Positions 18,291-26,129 of a stretch of DNA of 32,751 nt are shown in pieces. The DNA is taken from NCBI GenBank assembly GCA_903822595.1, contig CAIJPS010000066.1:1-32751 (forward strand), in the 5' to 3' direction. A program made the position numbers and the translations under genes. Within the stretch, counting starts at the first letter, position 1. Each line of letters starts with the position of its first letter. The stretch is from an uncultured Chlorobiaceae bacterium (GTDB lineage Bacteria > Bacteroidota > Chlorobiia > Chlorobiales > Chlorobiaceae). A model generated the notes under the pieces. The model searched no databases. It was given only the letters and a program-made list of their open reading frames with translations, and was not told where the DNA came from.

Positions 18291-18310
18291 CAGGGATTCC
18301 TGGTTTTTTT
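18291..18310 (+). terminator. Weak intrinsic terminator candidate after the Tad operon
   Basis: CAGG-GATT-CCTG can form a 4-bp stem with a tetraloop, followed directly by G and seven T's. The stem is short, so termination would be partial. The position, 22 bp after the last Tad gene and just before a gene with different base composition, is suitable. Confidence 0.35.
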
Positions 18311-18337
18311 CAAAAATATATACGGGAGGCGTGTTTG

Positions 18338-19033
18338 ATGTCTTTTTTGGATATTAAAAATAAAGAACAAATTTGTGCTTTTTGGCGGGATTTTATAATC
18401 CGATGCCTGGTCGGGGGTTATTTCGCCTTTTCAGCAGGGGTTTGTCTGCAATATGGCATAAAACACCTGAAAGGTTTTGATCCAGCCCTTCCGCAAATTT
18501 ACTTCGTAAGTAATGCGCTTTCTGGTTTTTCAATGGGTCTGTTTTCGTTGACAATTGCAGTGCTTTACGCAGTGCGTTTGCGTAGAGTCAGTAAATTTGC
18601 CGGCACTTTCCCTGCAATAGCTTCAGTTCTTGGAGCCTATATGCTGTGGCCTTTACTATTAATAGGGCCATGCAAAGATTTGCCTTTATGGGCGCGCATT
18701 TTATCTTGTTTTCTTGTTATTGTAGGCAACATACTTGCCGTATGGATAGTGTTCTGGCTTGGGCGTTCTTTTTCAATTCTGCCAGAAGGTCGAAAGCTTG
18801 TGACGCGTTGTCCTTATGCCATTGTGCGTCATCCCTTATATTTGATCGAAATGGTTGGAATTTTGGGAACTGTAATAAATTTTCTTTCATGGCAGGCGGT
18901 ACTTCTTTTTATTGCGCAGACGGCGATGCAGTTTGTGCGTATACATTATGAAGAACAAGTCTTGAAGGAATCTTTTCCCGAATATGAAGCCTATGCGGCG
19001 CAAACGTGGCGGGTTATTCCATACCTCTATTAG
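18338..19033 (+). CDS. Isoprenylcysteine carboxyl methyltransferase-like (ICMT/PEMT family) membrane protein
   Basis: 231 aa with 5-6 hydrophobic segments. The C-terminal catalytic motif is clear: GRSFSILPEGRKLVTRCPYA followed by IVRHPLYLIEMVGILG, then a last helix and EEQVLKESFPEYEAYAAQT. This is the SAM-binding RHPxY...E pattern of ICMT-like methyltransferases. Bacterial members methylate small or lipid-linked substrates, mostly unknown. The ATG at 18338 is preceded by GGGAGG at 18324-18329 with 8-nt spacing; the TTG just before it is less likely. AT-richer than the Tad genes and inserted between the prepilin peptidase gene and a fragment copy of that gene. A link to pilin modification is speculative. 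Confidence 0.8.
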   Translation: MSFLDIKNKEQICAFWRDFIIRCLVGGYFAFSAGVCLQYGIKHLKGFDPALPQIYFVSNALSGFSMGLFSLTIAVLYAVRLRRVSKFAGTFPAIASVLGAYMLWPLLLIGPCKDLPLWARILSCFLVIVGNILAVWIVFWLGRSFSILPEGRKLVTRCPYAIVRHPLYLIEMVGILGTVINFLSWQAVLLFIAQTAMQFVRIHYEEQVLKESFPEYEAYAAQTWRVIPYLY

Positions 19034-19092
19034 GTGACCTCAAATTCCTGGCCGCACGAACAACTTGGTGGGGTGTTGCCGGATGCTTACCG
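19033..19092 (+). pseudogene. Degenerate fragment of a second prepilin peptidase gene
   Basis: Bases 19033-19077 match 18077-18121 of the intact prepilin peptidase gene at 38 of 45 positions and encode GDLKFLAARTTWWGV against GDLKLLAALATWWGV. Similarity fades within about 15 bp beyond. The fragment abuts the ICMT-like stop codon. It is best read as the scar of a recombination or duplication that placed the ICMT-like gene between two peptidase copies. Confidence 0.6.
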
Positions 19093-19500
19093 TGGCCGAC
19101 GAAGCTCCGCGTTGCCCGCTATCCTGGAACAGGTGAGCACTCCACAAATCATGTTCAGTCACCCTACCGCCCCTACGCAACCTTCCGGATGAACCCCTTC
19201 CCGAAAATCAGCCAATTGTAAAGTTGGAATTTCCGGCAATTGCATCAGACCCGTTAACTGGAACAACAATATTAGAGTTTTCGAGCCTGAAAACGAGCAT
19301 AACTCTCTCTGTGAATGGGATATTTTTGTATATCTTAATATGGAGTGACAAGCTAAAGTGTTAAGGGGCCTTGATTACCATCAGGAATTCGTAACAATGA
19401 TAAATTAGAAGTTGTTGCCGTGATCGGTATTTTGGAATAATTCAGGCGTTTAGGCAAACAAGCTCGATGATCTGAAAACTATTGGCAATAGCTTAAAAAT
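19093..19500. other. Intergenic stretch without a supported gene
   Basis: About 400 bp between the peptidase fragment and the GT-C-like gene. It contains the left copy of a 37-bp imperfect direct repeat (19200-19236) and otherwise AT-rich sequence. I see no tRNA, no inverted-repeat pair of an insertion sequence and no convincing promoter. Confidence 0.5.
19200..19236. repeat. Imperfect 37-bp direct repeat, left copy
   Basis: Matches 23115-23151 at 32 of 37 positions, same orientation, beginning cccgaaaatcag and ending atttccgg. The two copies bracket the AT-rich glycosyltransferase block. On the minus strand the right copy encodes the C-terminus of a 74-aa ORF (YRKSQRYKCLIFGE), and this copy encodes a similar string without the stop. 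It may therefore be a gene-end remnant rather than an attachment site. Confidence 0.6.
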
Positions 19501-20448
19501 ATGAGGAAAATGAAGGCGAAATTCCCTGCCAACAGCGACAATGGATATCATCCTTTTTTTATAGTTATGGTAATTCTTTTTTTTCATGTTGCCATTTTTA
19601 TTACTAATTATGAGTCCATTCTACATCAAATTACAGTACGCGATTTCGATGGATACTGGCATCTCTTGAGAGTCGAAAGTTTATATCATACGGGCAACAT
19701 TTACGATACTGCTCTTTTTCGCAGTAATGCTCCATACGGCGAAAGCCTTCACTGGACAAGAGCCTTTGATTTAATGTTATATGCTGGTGCATATCTGGGA
19801 TCCATTTTTGTTGATTTTAAAGTTGCTCTATTCTGGTGGGCCATTTTTGTTAACCCGGTTTTACATGTGTTGTCGTTTCTCATCCTTTTCTGGGGTTTAC
19901 GTGATTTGATTGGAGATATACGTGCTTCCCTTTTCGGAATCATTTTACCTTTTCAACCATATCTGACTTTTATTTTTGATATTGGCGTACCTGATCACCA
20001 CGGCAGCCTTATTTTTATTTTTTCGTTGTTTATAGCTCTGATTGTTAAATCAATTTTGAGTGGGAATCTCAAATTATTTTCCATCTGTGGCATCGTAGGT
20101 GGTATTGCAATTTGGTTTGGCATTGAAAGTATTGCAGTGGTTCTCATAGCCCTTTTTGTCTTTGGTCTTGCATGGGTTCTGGAGGGCAAGAGTTATCAAA
20201 GCAAGAATTTCTTATTCTCTTTATTTTTATTATCAACAACTTTTTTAACGATTTTTATTGATACAAAATCCGATGAGCTAATGAAGATCGTATATGATCG
20301 TCGTTCCATAGTTCATGTTATTCTATGGCTCACTACAACGGCTTTTTGGGTACTTGTCGCACTTGTGAGCACATTCACCAACGTCCTGGAAAAAAAAACG
20401 GTCGAATCATTGCGGCAACAATTGGAGCTGTTTTTTGCATTTTACTGA
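19501..20448 (+). CDS. GT-C-like polytopic membrane glycosyltransferase, N-terminal part (frameshifted gene)
   Basis: 315 aa in this frame. A first helix (about 20-37) is followed by a periplasmic loop with VRDFDGYWHLLRVESLY and NAPYGESLHWTRAFDLMLYAG, then multiple helices and GVPDHHGSLIFI. The D-x-D-like acidic pair after the first helix and the HWTR-D pattern suggest a GT-C enzyme that uses a lipid-linked sugar donor. The natural protein appears to continue in the -1 frame at the nine A's at 20390-20398: this frame soon stops, while the other frame continues with NGRIIAATIGAVFCILLMHE. Joined length is about 617 aa. The gene is AT-rich, unlike the Tad operon. No good ribosome site precedes 19501. 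Confidence 0.6.
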   Translation: MRKMKAKFPANSDNGYHPFFIVMVILFFHVAIFITNYESILHQITVRDFDGYWHLLRVESLYHTGNIYDTALFRSNAPYGESLHWTRAFDLMLYAGAYLGSIFVDFKVALFWWAIFVNPVLHVLSFLILFWGLRDLIGDIRASLFGIILPFQPYLTFIFDIGVPDHHGSLIFIFSLFIALIVKSILSGNLKLFSICGIVGGIAIWFGIESIAVVLIALFVFGLAWVLEGKSYQSKNFLFSLFLLSTTFLTIFIDTKSDELMKIVYDRRSIVHVILWLTTTAFWVLVALVSTFTNVLEKKTVESLRQQLELFFAFY

Positions 20449-21353
20449 TGCACGAGCTCTTTCCGCTTTTTTTTAAAAATCCCCTTTCTGAAGTTGATCC
20501 TGCAATCAAATTAATCTATTTGAATAAAACCCCTGAGTTCACTGGATTGTTCTCAGCACCAAACAATTTATCGAAAATCCCTATAGTATATTGGGCAATG
20601 ACTCTACCTGGAGTGCCTATCAGCATTTTTCGCGCATGGCGTAGTTTTGATAAAAAAAGGAAAGTATGGATATTTATAACGCTTATAAACATAGTCTTTA
20701 TTATTTTTTCGGCCCTGACCTTCCGCATGATTACATACGCCATACTATGCTCTCTCATTCCTGTCTCTTATGCCATCTATCTTCCCTTTGTGTTCATCAC
20801 TCAAAATTTTGTTCAGCCATATAATATGATCGCCAGAGTTGCGTTCATTGGAACGTGCTGTTTATTTTTTCTTCTACTGCCTGCCACAGCTTTTTATTCT
20901 AATCAAAATAAATATTTAATAAATGACAGAAAATTTTTATCCCAAATTTGTCAGTATCTTAACGAAGATCCATTTTTCAAAAAACAACAACGACGAATAC
21001 TTACGAGTATCTACCTGGGCCCGTTACTACTTTACAAATCTCCACACGAAGTGATCGGCACACCATCACATCGAAATGTTTCCGGTATACTCGACACCTA
21101 TTTTGTCATGAACGCACGAAGGGAAAAAGATGCCTATATGATTATCCATCGCAGGGGTATACAAGCAATACTAATAGGTCGACCAGAGTATGGGATTGGT
21201 GATTATTTTACCAATAATATTAATAAAGCTAAAGATTCATGTGAAATTTTTCACCACCAGCTTTGGAAAGGAAAGATTCCGGCATGGCTTCAAATATATG
21301 CAGTCCCAAACTCTCTCGAAGGCAAGATAAAAGTATTCAAGGTGATAGACTGA
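20325..21353 (+). CDS. GT-C-like membrane protein, C-terminal part (frameshifted gene)
   Basis: Open frame of 342 aa, but only the part from about 20398 onward is likely to be protein. It continues the helical core of the preceding half (GRIIAATIGAVFCILLMHELF, then VYWAMTLPGVPISIF, LTFRMITYAILCSLIPVSYA), ending in a soluble C-terminal domain. That domain has ILTSIYLGPLLLYKSPHEVIG and SHRNVSGILDTYFVMNA, resembling the periplasmic tail of GT-C glycosyltransferases. The MAHYNGF start given by the open frame has no ribosome site and lies in the overlap, so independent initiation is unlikely. Confidence 0.6.
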   Translation: MAHYNGFLGTCRTCEHIHQRPGKKNGRIIAATIGAVFCILLMHELFPLFFKNPLSEVDPAIKLIYLNKTPEFTGLFSAPNNLSKIPIVYWAMTLPGVPISIFRAWRSFDKKRKVWIFITLINIVFIIFSALTFRMITYAILCSLIPVSYAIYLPFVFITQNFVQPYNMIARVAFIGTCCLFFLLLPATAFYSNQNKYLINDRKFLSQICQYLNEDPFFKKQQRRILTSIYLGPLLLYKSPHEVIGTPSHRNVSGILDTYFVMNARREKDAYMIIHRRGIQAILIGRPEYGIGDYFTNNINKAKDSCEIFHHQLWKGKIPAWLQIYAVPNSLEGKIKVFKVID

Positions 21354-21387
21354 CGTGGATACAATTCTTTAAAAGAAAAAATAACCA

Positions 21388-22905
21388 ATGGATCAGAAAC
21401 CTAAAATTTTAATTCTTATAGTTGCTTACAATGCAGAAAGGACGATTACAGACGTCCTGTTGCGTATTCCTTCTGATCTTCTCGACGAATACGAAACCGA
21501 AGTGTTAATTATAGACGATAAATCATCTGACGATACGGTGTTGCGCTGCTTTTCGGCAATAAAGAGCGAGCAAATCAAATTCAAAACCCATGTTTTGGTA
21601 AACCCCGATAACCAGGGATATGGTGGAAATCAAAAGATCGGCTACCAATTCGCTATTGAGCGAGATTTCGACTGCGTTGCACTACTCCACGGCGATGGCC
21701 AATATGATCCGGAATGTTTGCGGGATCTCATAGCACCTGTTTTAAAGGATGAGGCAGAGGCCGTATTTGGATCCAGAATGCTGACACCTTTTGGGGCGCT
21801 AAAAGGAGGTATGCCTGCCTATAAATTTGCTGGCAACAAAATTTTGACTTTTTTTCAGAATATCATGTTAAAAACCTCACTAAGCGAATTTCACTCTGGC
21901 TACAGGGTGTACTCCATAAAGGCCTTGAAGCAAATCCCCTTTCATTTAAATACGTCCAATTTTCATTTTGATACCGAAATAATAATCCAATTCCTTTTTT
22001 TTGGATTCCGTATTGTAGAACGCCCCATACCAACATATTATGGGGATGAAATTTGCTATGTGAATGGGCTCAGGTATGCTTTAGATGTAGCCATTTCCAC
22101 AATTAAAGCAAGGGTGCAGCATCTTGGTCTTTTGTACGAACGCAAGTTCGACATTGTTCACCGGCATAATTACAGAGAGCAATATGAGGCCAAACTGGAC
22201 ATTGACAGCCCATCTCGGCGCACACTAAAAAGAATCCCCCAAGGTTCCAGGGTTCTTGAATTCGGTTGCGGATCGGGGGCTCTTTTGAAAGAGCTAAGCA
22301 AAAAATCCTGTCGCGTATGCGGCGTGGACCGATTCTCCCCGAAGGTGGAAGATACGGATACTTTTCCCTTCTTCCAGTGCGATCTTAATTATGAAGAGTT
22401 ACCAATAGATTCAGGCGATTATGATTATATCCTTATGCATGATGTGCTTGAACACCTGGCTAAACCAGAGATATTTCTTGAAAAAATATACTTGGCTTGC
22501 CAGTTATCTCCTGATTCAAGGATCATTGCAAGCACTGGAAATATTGCGTTCTTCCCGATTAGAGCGTTGCTTTTATTTGGCCAATTTAACTACGGAAAGA
22601 GGGGAATATTAGATCTGACGCATACTCGTTTATTTACCTTCAAAACCTTCAAAAAACTATTTGAACAAGCGGACTTTGACGTCATACATACAGAAGGTAT
22701 TCCAGCTCCCATTAAACTGGCATTAGGTGACAATCATATCTCCGGCTGGATTACAGCAGTAAACAGGTGGCTGATCTATCTGAGTAGACCTCTTTTTTCC
22801 TACCAGATTTATTTGGTAGCTAAACCTAAACGCTCACTGATGCTTTTACTGAAAGATGCAGGAGAAAAAGGGCGTAAAATTTCTTCACACCTTATGCCCC
22901 CATAG
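21388..22905 (+). CDS. Fusion: family 2 glycosyltransferase (DPM1-like) + class I SAM methyltransferase
   Basis: 505 aa. Residues about 5-240 are a GT2 domain: ILILIVAYNAERTITDVL, LIIDDKSSDDT (nucleotide-binding Asp pair), NQGYGGNQKIGYQFAI and LLHGDGQYDPECL (DxD-like metal site), then GSRMLTPFGALKGGMP and EFHSGYRVYS, typical of polyprenyl-phosphate glycosyltransferases. Residues about 275-450 are a Rossmann methyltransferase: VLEFGCGSGALLKEL (motif I) and YDYILMHDVLEHL. The GT part likely makes a polyprenyl-linked sugar and the methyltransferase part may modify it or a glycan. It follows the GT-C-like gene by 34 bp, and together they could form a donor-synthesis and transfer pair for glycosylating a surface molecule. 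Specificity unknown. Confidence 0.85.
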   Translation: MDQKPKILILIVAYNAERTITDVLLRIPSDLLDEYETEVLIIDDKSSDDTVLRCFSAIKSEQIKFKTHVLVNPDNQGYGGNQKIGYQFAIERDFDCVALLHGDGQYDPECLRDLIAPVLKDEAEAVFGSRMLTPFGALKGGMPAYKFAGNKILTFFQNIMLKTSLSEFHSGYRVYSIKALKQIPFHLNTSNFHFDTEIIIQFLFFGFRIVERPIPTYYGDEICYVNGLRYALDVAISTIKARVQHLGLLYERKFDIVHRHNYREQYEAKLDIDSPSRRTLKRIPQGSRVLEFGCGSGALLKELSKKSCRVCGVDRFSPKVEDTDTFPFFQCDLNYEELPIDSGDYDYILMHDVLEHLAKPEIFLEKIYLACQLSPDSRIIASTGNIAFFPIRALLLFGQFNYGKRGILDLTHTRLFTFKTFKKLFEQADFDVIHTEGIPAPIKLALGDNHISGWITAVNRWLIYLSRPLFSYQIYLVAKPKRSLMLLLKDAGEKGRKISSHLMPP

Positions 22906-23108
22906 AAACTGTTTCTCTTCCGAGGCATCCTGCAACACCTTTTCTCAGTCGCAAATGCTTATAATAAGGTTTTATTACGTTTTAGTTCAGGATCGGTCGA
23001 ATATTCCTGACCTTTATAAGACAGTATAAATTATTATTATATAATACTATAACAGCTTTTCGTGCAGCTACTAATTAATCTGGATATTTGTTTTATAAAT
23101 GCACTGAT
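22906..23108. other. AT-rich intergenic stretch
   Basis: About 200 bp between the GT2-methyltransferase stop and the small minus-strand ORF. It has a very AT-rich core (23020-23055). I find no gene, tRNA or clear hairpin terminator. Confidence 0.45.
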
Positions 23109-23333
23109 TTACTCCCCGAAAATCAGACACTTGTAACGTTGAGATTTCCGGTATTGATCAGAAGCAATAAAAAACGTCCCTGTTCCAATATCGATAACCC
23201 AAAGGTTTCCTTTACGGGCAATAACGACTCGGTCAGGCTCATGCGAAGAGATCACAAAAAGCCTGCAAGTGCCCTCTACACAGGCAATCCCATTTCGGGT
23301 TAATGACTTCCAGCACATGGCATTAGTGTTCAT
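23109..23333 (-). CDS. Small hypothetical protein translationally coupled to the GGDEF gene
   Basis: 74 aa, not recognised. Its ATG at 23333 overlaps the stop of the GGDEF reading frame (ATGA), with GAAGGA just upstream as a ribosome site. The sequence has a patterned core (RVVIARKGNLWVIDIGTGTF) that could form beta strands, plus a basic C-terminus. Its last 12 codons are the right copy of the 37-bp repeat also seen at 19200-19236. Coupling supports real translation; the repeat suggests it could be a remnant of a mobile or duplicated gene. Confidence 0.4.
   Translation of the reverse strand: MNTNAMCWKSLTRNGIACVEGTCRLFVISSHEPDRVVIARKGNLWVIDIGTGTFFIASDQYRKSQRYKCLIFGE
23115..23151. repeat. Imperfect 37-bp direct repeat, right copy
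   Basis: 32 of 37 bases agree with 19200-19236 in the same orientation. It marks the right border of the AT-rich glycosyltransferase block, at the junction with the minus-strand c-di-GMP region. Confidence 0.6.
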
Positions 23334-24451
23334 ATTCCTTCAGTTACTCCGGCAGAATCACTGGCAAATACAGTAATACAACTCCTCCCGTCACTTTTTG
23401 ATTTATACATGGCATCATCAGCATGCCTTATAAGCGTCAGCTCATCCTCGCCATGAAGGGGATAGATCGCGATACCGATGCTGCACGAAATATTGATGGT
23501 ATGACTTTCAATTTCAAACGACCGTGAGAGAGCATGAAGAATGTTTTCAGCCACCTTCACAGCATTTGATATTGCGGTTATTTGGGGCAGCAAAACAACA
23601 AACTCATCGCCACCAAGTCGTGCAAGGGTATCGCCGCTCCTCCGCAATGCTTCAAGAGCACGGATTGCCACCTGCTGGAGCAGCACATCACCAATCCCGT
23701 GACCAAACGTGTCGTTGACAGGTTTGAATTTATCGAGATCAAAGAGTATTATGGCTGCCATCACACTGCTGCGCCGACACTGGGCAATAGCCTGGCCTAT
23801 CCGGTCAGAAAGAAGACGTCGATTTGGAAGAGCGGTCAAAGAGTCATGCATAGCCATATTTTCGATGACATACTTCTGTGCCTGAAGGATTGTCTGTTTC
23901 TCCTCCGCATTTTTTTTTGCGACAATATCCCATGCGATATCGGCAAGAAAACCAAGCCACTTTATATCACTCTCGTCATAATTCCTGCATTTGTTGCCGA
24001 CACCGATAATCGCAACGACCTTTTCACCGCGCAAGACCGGAACTACCACCTCACGCGTTATTTCAGCATGACCTTTCGGCATCCCTTTGCGATCCTTGAG
24101 TGACGCATAATCGTTATGGATAATGGCTCTCTTCTCCCGAGCAGCATCAGCCCATACCCCGGCCTTGTCGAGAGCATCGTGCTGCCCCTCAACGACGGCG
24201 TTGCACATCTTCGTTATCGTATTGGTTGACCATGCCTCCAGCGAAAGCCCTATCTGATCCTCCGCAACAAAGTGAAAAAAGCCAATGGAGCTTTCGGTCA
24301 TCCGCTCAGCTTCATCAAGCGTCATCTGGAGCAACTCCTTTATCGAATGAGTTCCTTCCATTTCAAGAAGAGCGATATGAAGTGCGCTGGCAACTTCATA
24401 TCGCCTGCTCTCGGTGACATCATGCACAATGGTAGAGGTTCGATTTGCCAT
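23330..24451 (-). CDS. GAF-GGDEF diguanylate cyclase, C-terminal part of a split sensor gene
   Basis: Encodes the output half of a larger sensor. It begins in the tail of a PAS domain (TSTIVHDVTESRRYEVA), continues with a GAF_2-type domain (about residues 30-170 from the ATG at 24451) and a GGDEF domain. The latter has HDSLTALPNRRLLSDRI, FDLDKFKPVNDTFGHGIGD and the catalytic RLGGDEFVVLLP. An RxxD inhibitory site (RSGD) lies five residues before GGDEF, so feedback-inhibited cyclic di-GMP synthesis is expected. The open frame reaches 24538, but those extra codons overlap the PAS-coding frame and are unlike protein. One extra base near 24431-24432 separates it from the upstream half. A downstream 74-aa ORF overlaps its stop. 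Confidence 0.85.
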   Translation of the reverse strand: MANRTSTIVHDVTESRRYEVASALHIALLEMEGTHSIKELLQMTLDEAERMTESSIGFFHFVAEDQIGLSLEAWSTNTITKMCNAVVEGQHDALDKAGVWADAAREKRAIIHNDYASLKDRKGMPKGHAEITREVVVPVLRGEKVVAIIGVGNKCRNYDESDIKWLGFLADIAWDIVAKKNAEEKQTILQAQKYVIENMAMHDSLTALPNRRLLSDRIGQAIAQCRRSSVMAAIILFDLDKFKPVNDTFGHGIGDVLLQQVAIRALEALRRSGDTLARLGGDEFVVLLPQITAISNAVKVAENILHALSRSFEIESHTINISCSIGIAIYPLHGEDELTLIRHADDAMYKSKSDGRSCITVFASDSAGVTEGI

Positions 24452-26054
24452 TCGATGCAATGGTTCTACTGAAGACCTCCACATCGCGGATAGAGCCGTC
24501 AGCTCGACGATGGCGGAATAAAAAGCAGGTTTTTTCACCTGAACGGGTTTGCGCTATGGCAACCTCAATCTCTTCAGGATTAAGGGTATTGATCTCCTGG
24601 ATACGAATCCGGCGGAGCTCATCAAGAGTCCATCCATAAAACTTTTGGGCAGCAGGATTGGCTTCCATGATGAAGCCTGTATCAGGATCAATGATAAGCA
24701 TGATAGCAGAATGGCCCTCAAACATCATCTTGAAGCGCTGTTCGCTTTGGCGGAGCGCCTCTTCCGAATGCTGGGTATCAAGTGCAAAAGAGATATCATC
24801 TCCGATCTCTTCAAGCAATGCAGTCTCCTCGTTAGTAAAAAAATCAGCTTCGCAAGAATAAAGATTCAGCGATGCAATAACCACGTTATTGCATCGAATG
24901 GGCACTGACGCAGCAGCATGAAACCCGCCAGCGACGATCATCTCCTTCCAATGCTGCGTGGAGGGGTCTGTCTGGATATTTTTACTGAAAACAACCTTTC
25001 CACTTTCCAGGGCTAATGCGATGATCCCCTGATGGAAGGGCTCCTTCTTTATATTGATCAGTTGAAACGGGAGAAACGTTTCAGCCGCACCATACACTAC
25101 TTTTGGTGTAACAAGAGCAGTTTCATGCTCAAACTCTCCGATCCAGGCCAGACCAAATTTACCATTCTCCACAGCCACCCTGCAAATGGTCTGAAACAAC
25201 TGCGTCCTCTCCTTGAGATGCAAAATAGTTTGATTCACCTGACTAAGCGTAGCATACAACCTCGACAGATTGCTGATTCTCAACTCATTGTGTCTGCGCA
25301 ATTCCACTTCAGCAAGCAGGTTTTCGTTGGAGCTGATCAATTTTTCGGTGCGCTCTGTCACTCGCTCCTCCAGCTCACTGTTGAGCAGTTGTAACTTCTC
25401 CTCAGCACTCTTTCGTCTCTTGACTTCACGGTTGACAATGACAAAAGAGAGGAATATGAGGCTAAGGGCCAATCCCATGCCTGCTGTCATGGAAAAAATT
25501 ATCTGCCCCATGCTCGTATTCGCCAAATCTGAACGCTGTTGCAAAAGCACATTCTCTCTTTTTTGCATTTTGGCAATGTGACTGCGAACATCATCCATCG
25601 CCTTTCTGCCAAGATCTGAAGCTATCAATTTCTTTGCACCTTCAAACCCGTCACTTTTTCTTAACGCAACAACTTTTTTCATAAAAGCCAGTTTCGTGCT
25701 TATAACAGGCTCAAGCATCCCGAGTTGCTCTTGCTGCTGCGGGTCAATGATCAATTGATGCAGCTCCTGCAAATGCCAATTAATCCCTTTTTTCGATAAA
25801 ACAGCATCATAATAGGGTTCAAGAAACTGCTCATTGCCCATGATAACATAGCCTCGCGGAGCTGTTTCGGCGTCGGTAACCAATGTGAGCAGTTCATCAA
25901 GTCGGCCCTGTATCACAAGCGTGCGATGGAGCCGCCGATTACTGTCAATAAGGGCCTGGAGAGAGTTGACCATATAGAGTGTCAGTCCGAGAATCATGGC
26001 GAACGCAAGGACAAGCAGGATTTTAGGTCTGCTTCGGATCAGATTACGTTTCAT
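24420..26054 (-). CDS. CHASE3-GAF-PAS sensor, N-terminal part of a split diguanylate cyclase gene
   Basis: 544 aa before a premature stop. A membrane helix (about 12-30) and a periplasmic CHASE3 domain (DAETAPRGYVIMGNEQFLEPYY at about 57-78) are followed by a second helix (about 187-208). A coiled coil (SAEEKLQLLNSELEERVTERTEKL), a GAF domain (about 265-430) and a PAS domain (FKMMFEGHSAIMLIIDPDTG onward) complete it. The PAS domain is cut at FSRTIASNGKSNLYHCA. Removing one C from the coding TACCAT would give NLY-IVHDVTE and join it to the GGDEF half, making a 907-aa cyclase. Thus this is a broken gene, a +1 shift or a sequence error. It lies 75 bp downstream of the polysaccharide synthase gene. 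Confidence 0.85.
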   Translation of the reverse strand: MKRNLIRSRPKILLVLAFAMILGLTLYMVNSLQALIDSNRRLHRTLVIQGRLDELLTLVTDAETAPRGYVIMGNEQFLEPYYDAVLSKKGINWHLQELHQLIIDPQQQEQLGMLEPVISTKLAFMKKVVALRKSDGFEGAKKLIASDLGRKAMDDVRSHIAKMQKRENVLLQQRSDLANTSMGQIIFSMTAGMGLALSLIFLSFVIVNREVKRRKSAEEKLQLLNSELEERVTERTEKLISSNENLLAEVELRRHNELRISNLSRLYATLSQVNQTILHLKERTQLFQTICRVAVENGKFGLAWIGEFEHETALVTPKVVYGAAETFLPFQLINIKKEPFHQGIIALALESGKVVFSKNIQTDPSTQHWKEMIVAGGFHAAASVPIRCNNVVIASLNLYSCEADFFTNEETALLEEIGDDISFALDTQHSEEALRQSEQRFKMMFEGHSAIMLIIDPDTGFIMEANPAAQKFYGWTLDELRRIRIQEINTLNPEEIEVAIAQTRSGEKTCFLFRHRRADGSIRDVEVFSRTIASNGKSNLYHCA

Positions 26055-26129
26055 GGTACATTGTGGTTGTTATAACTTCCAGATCACAACATTGTTTTGC
26101 TGTAAAAAAGTCTGTTGCAATCATTAAAA

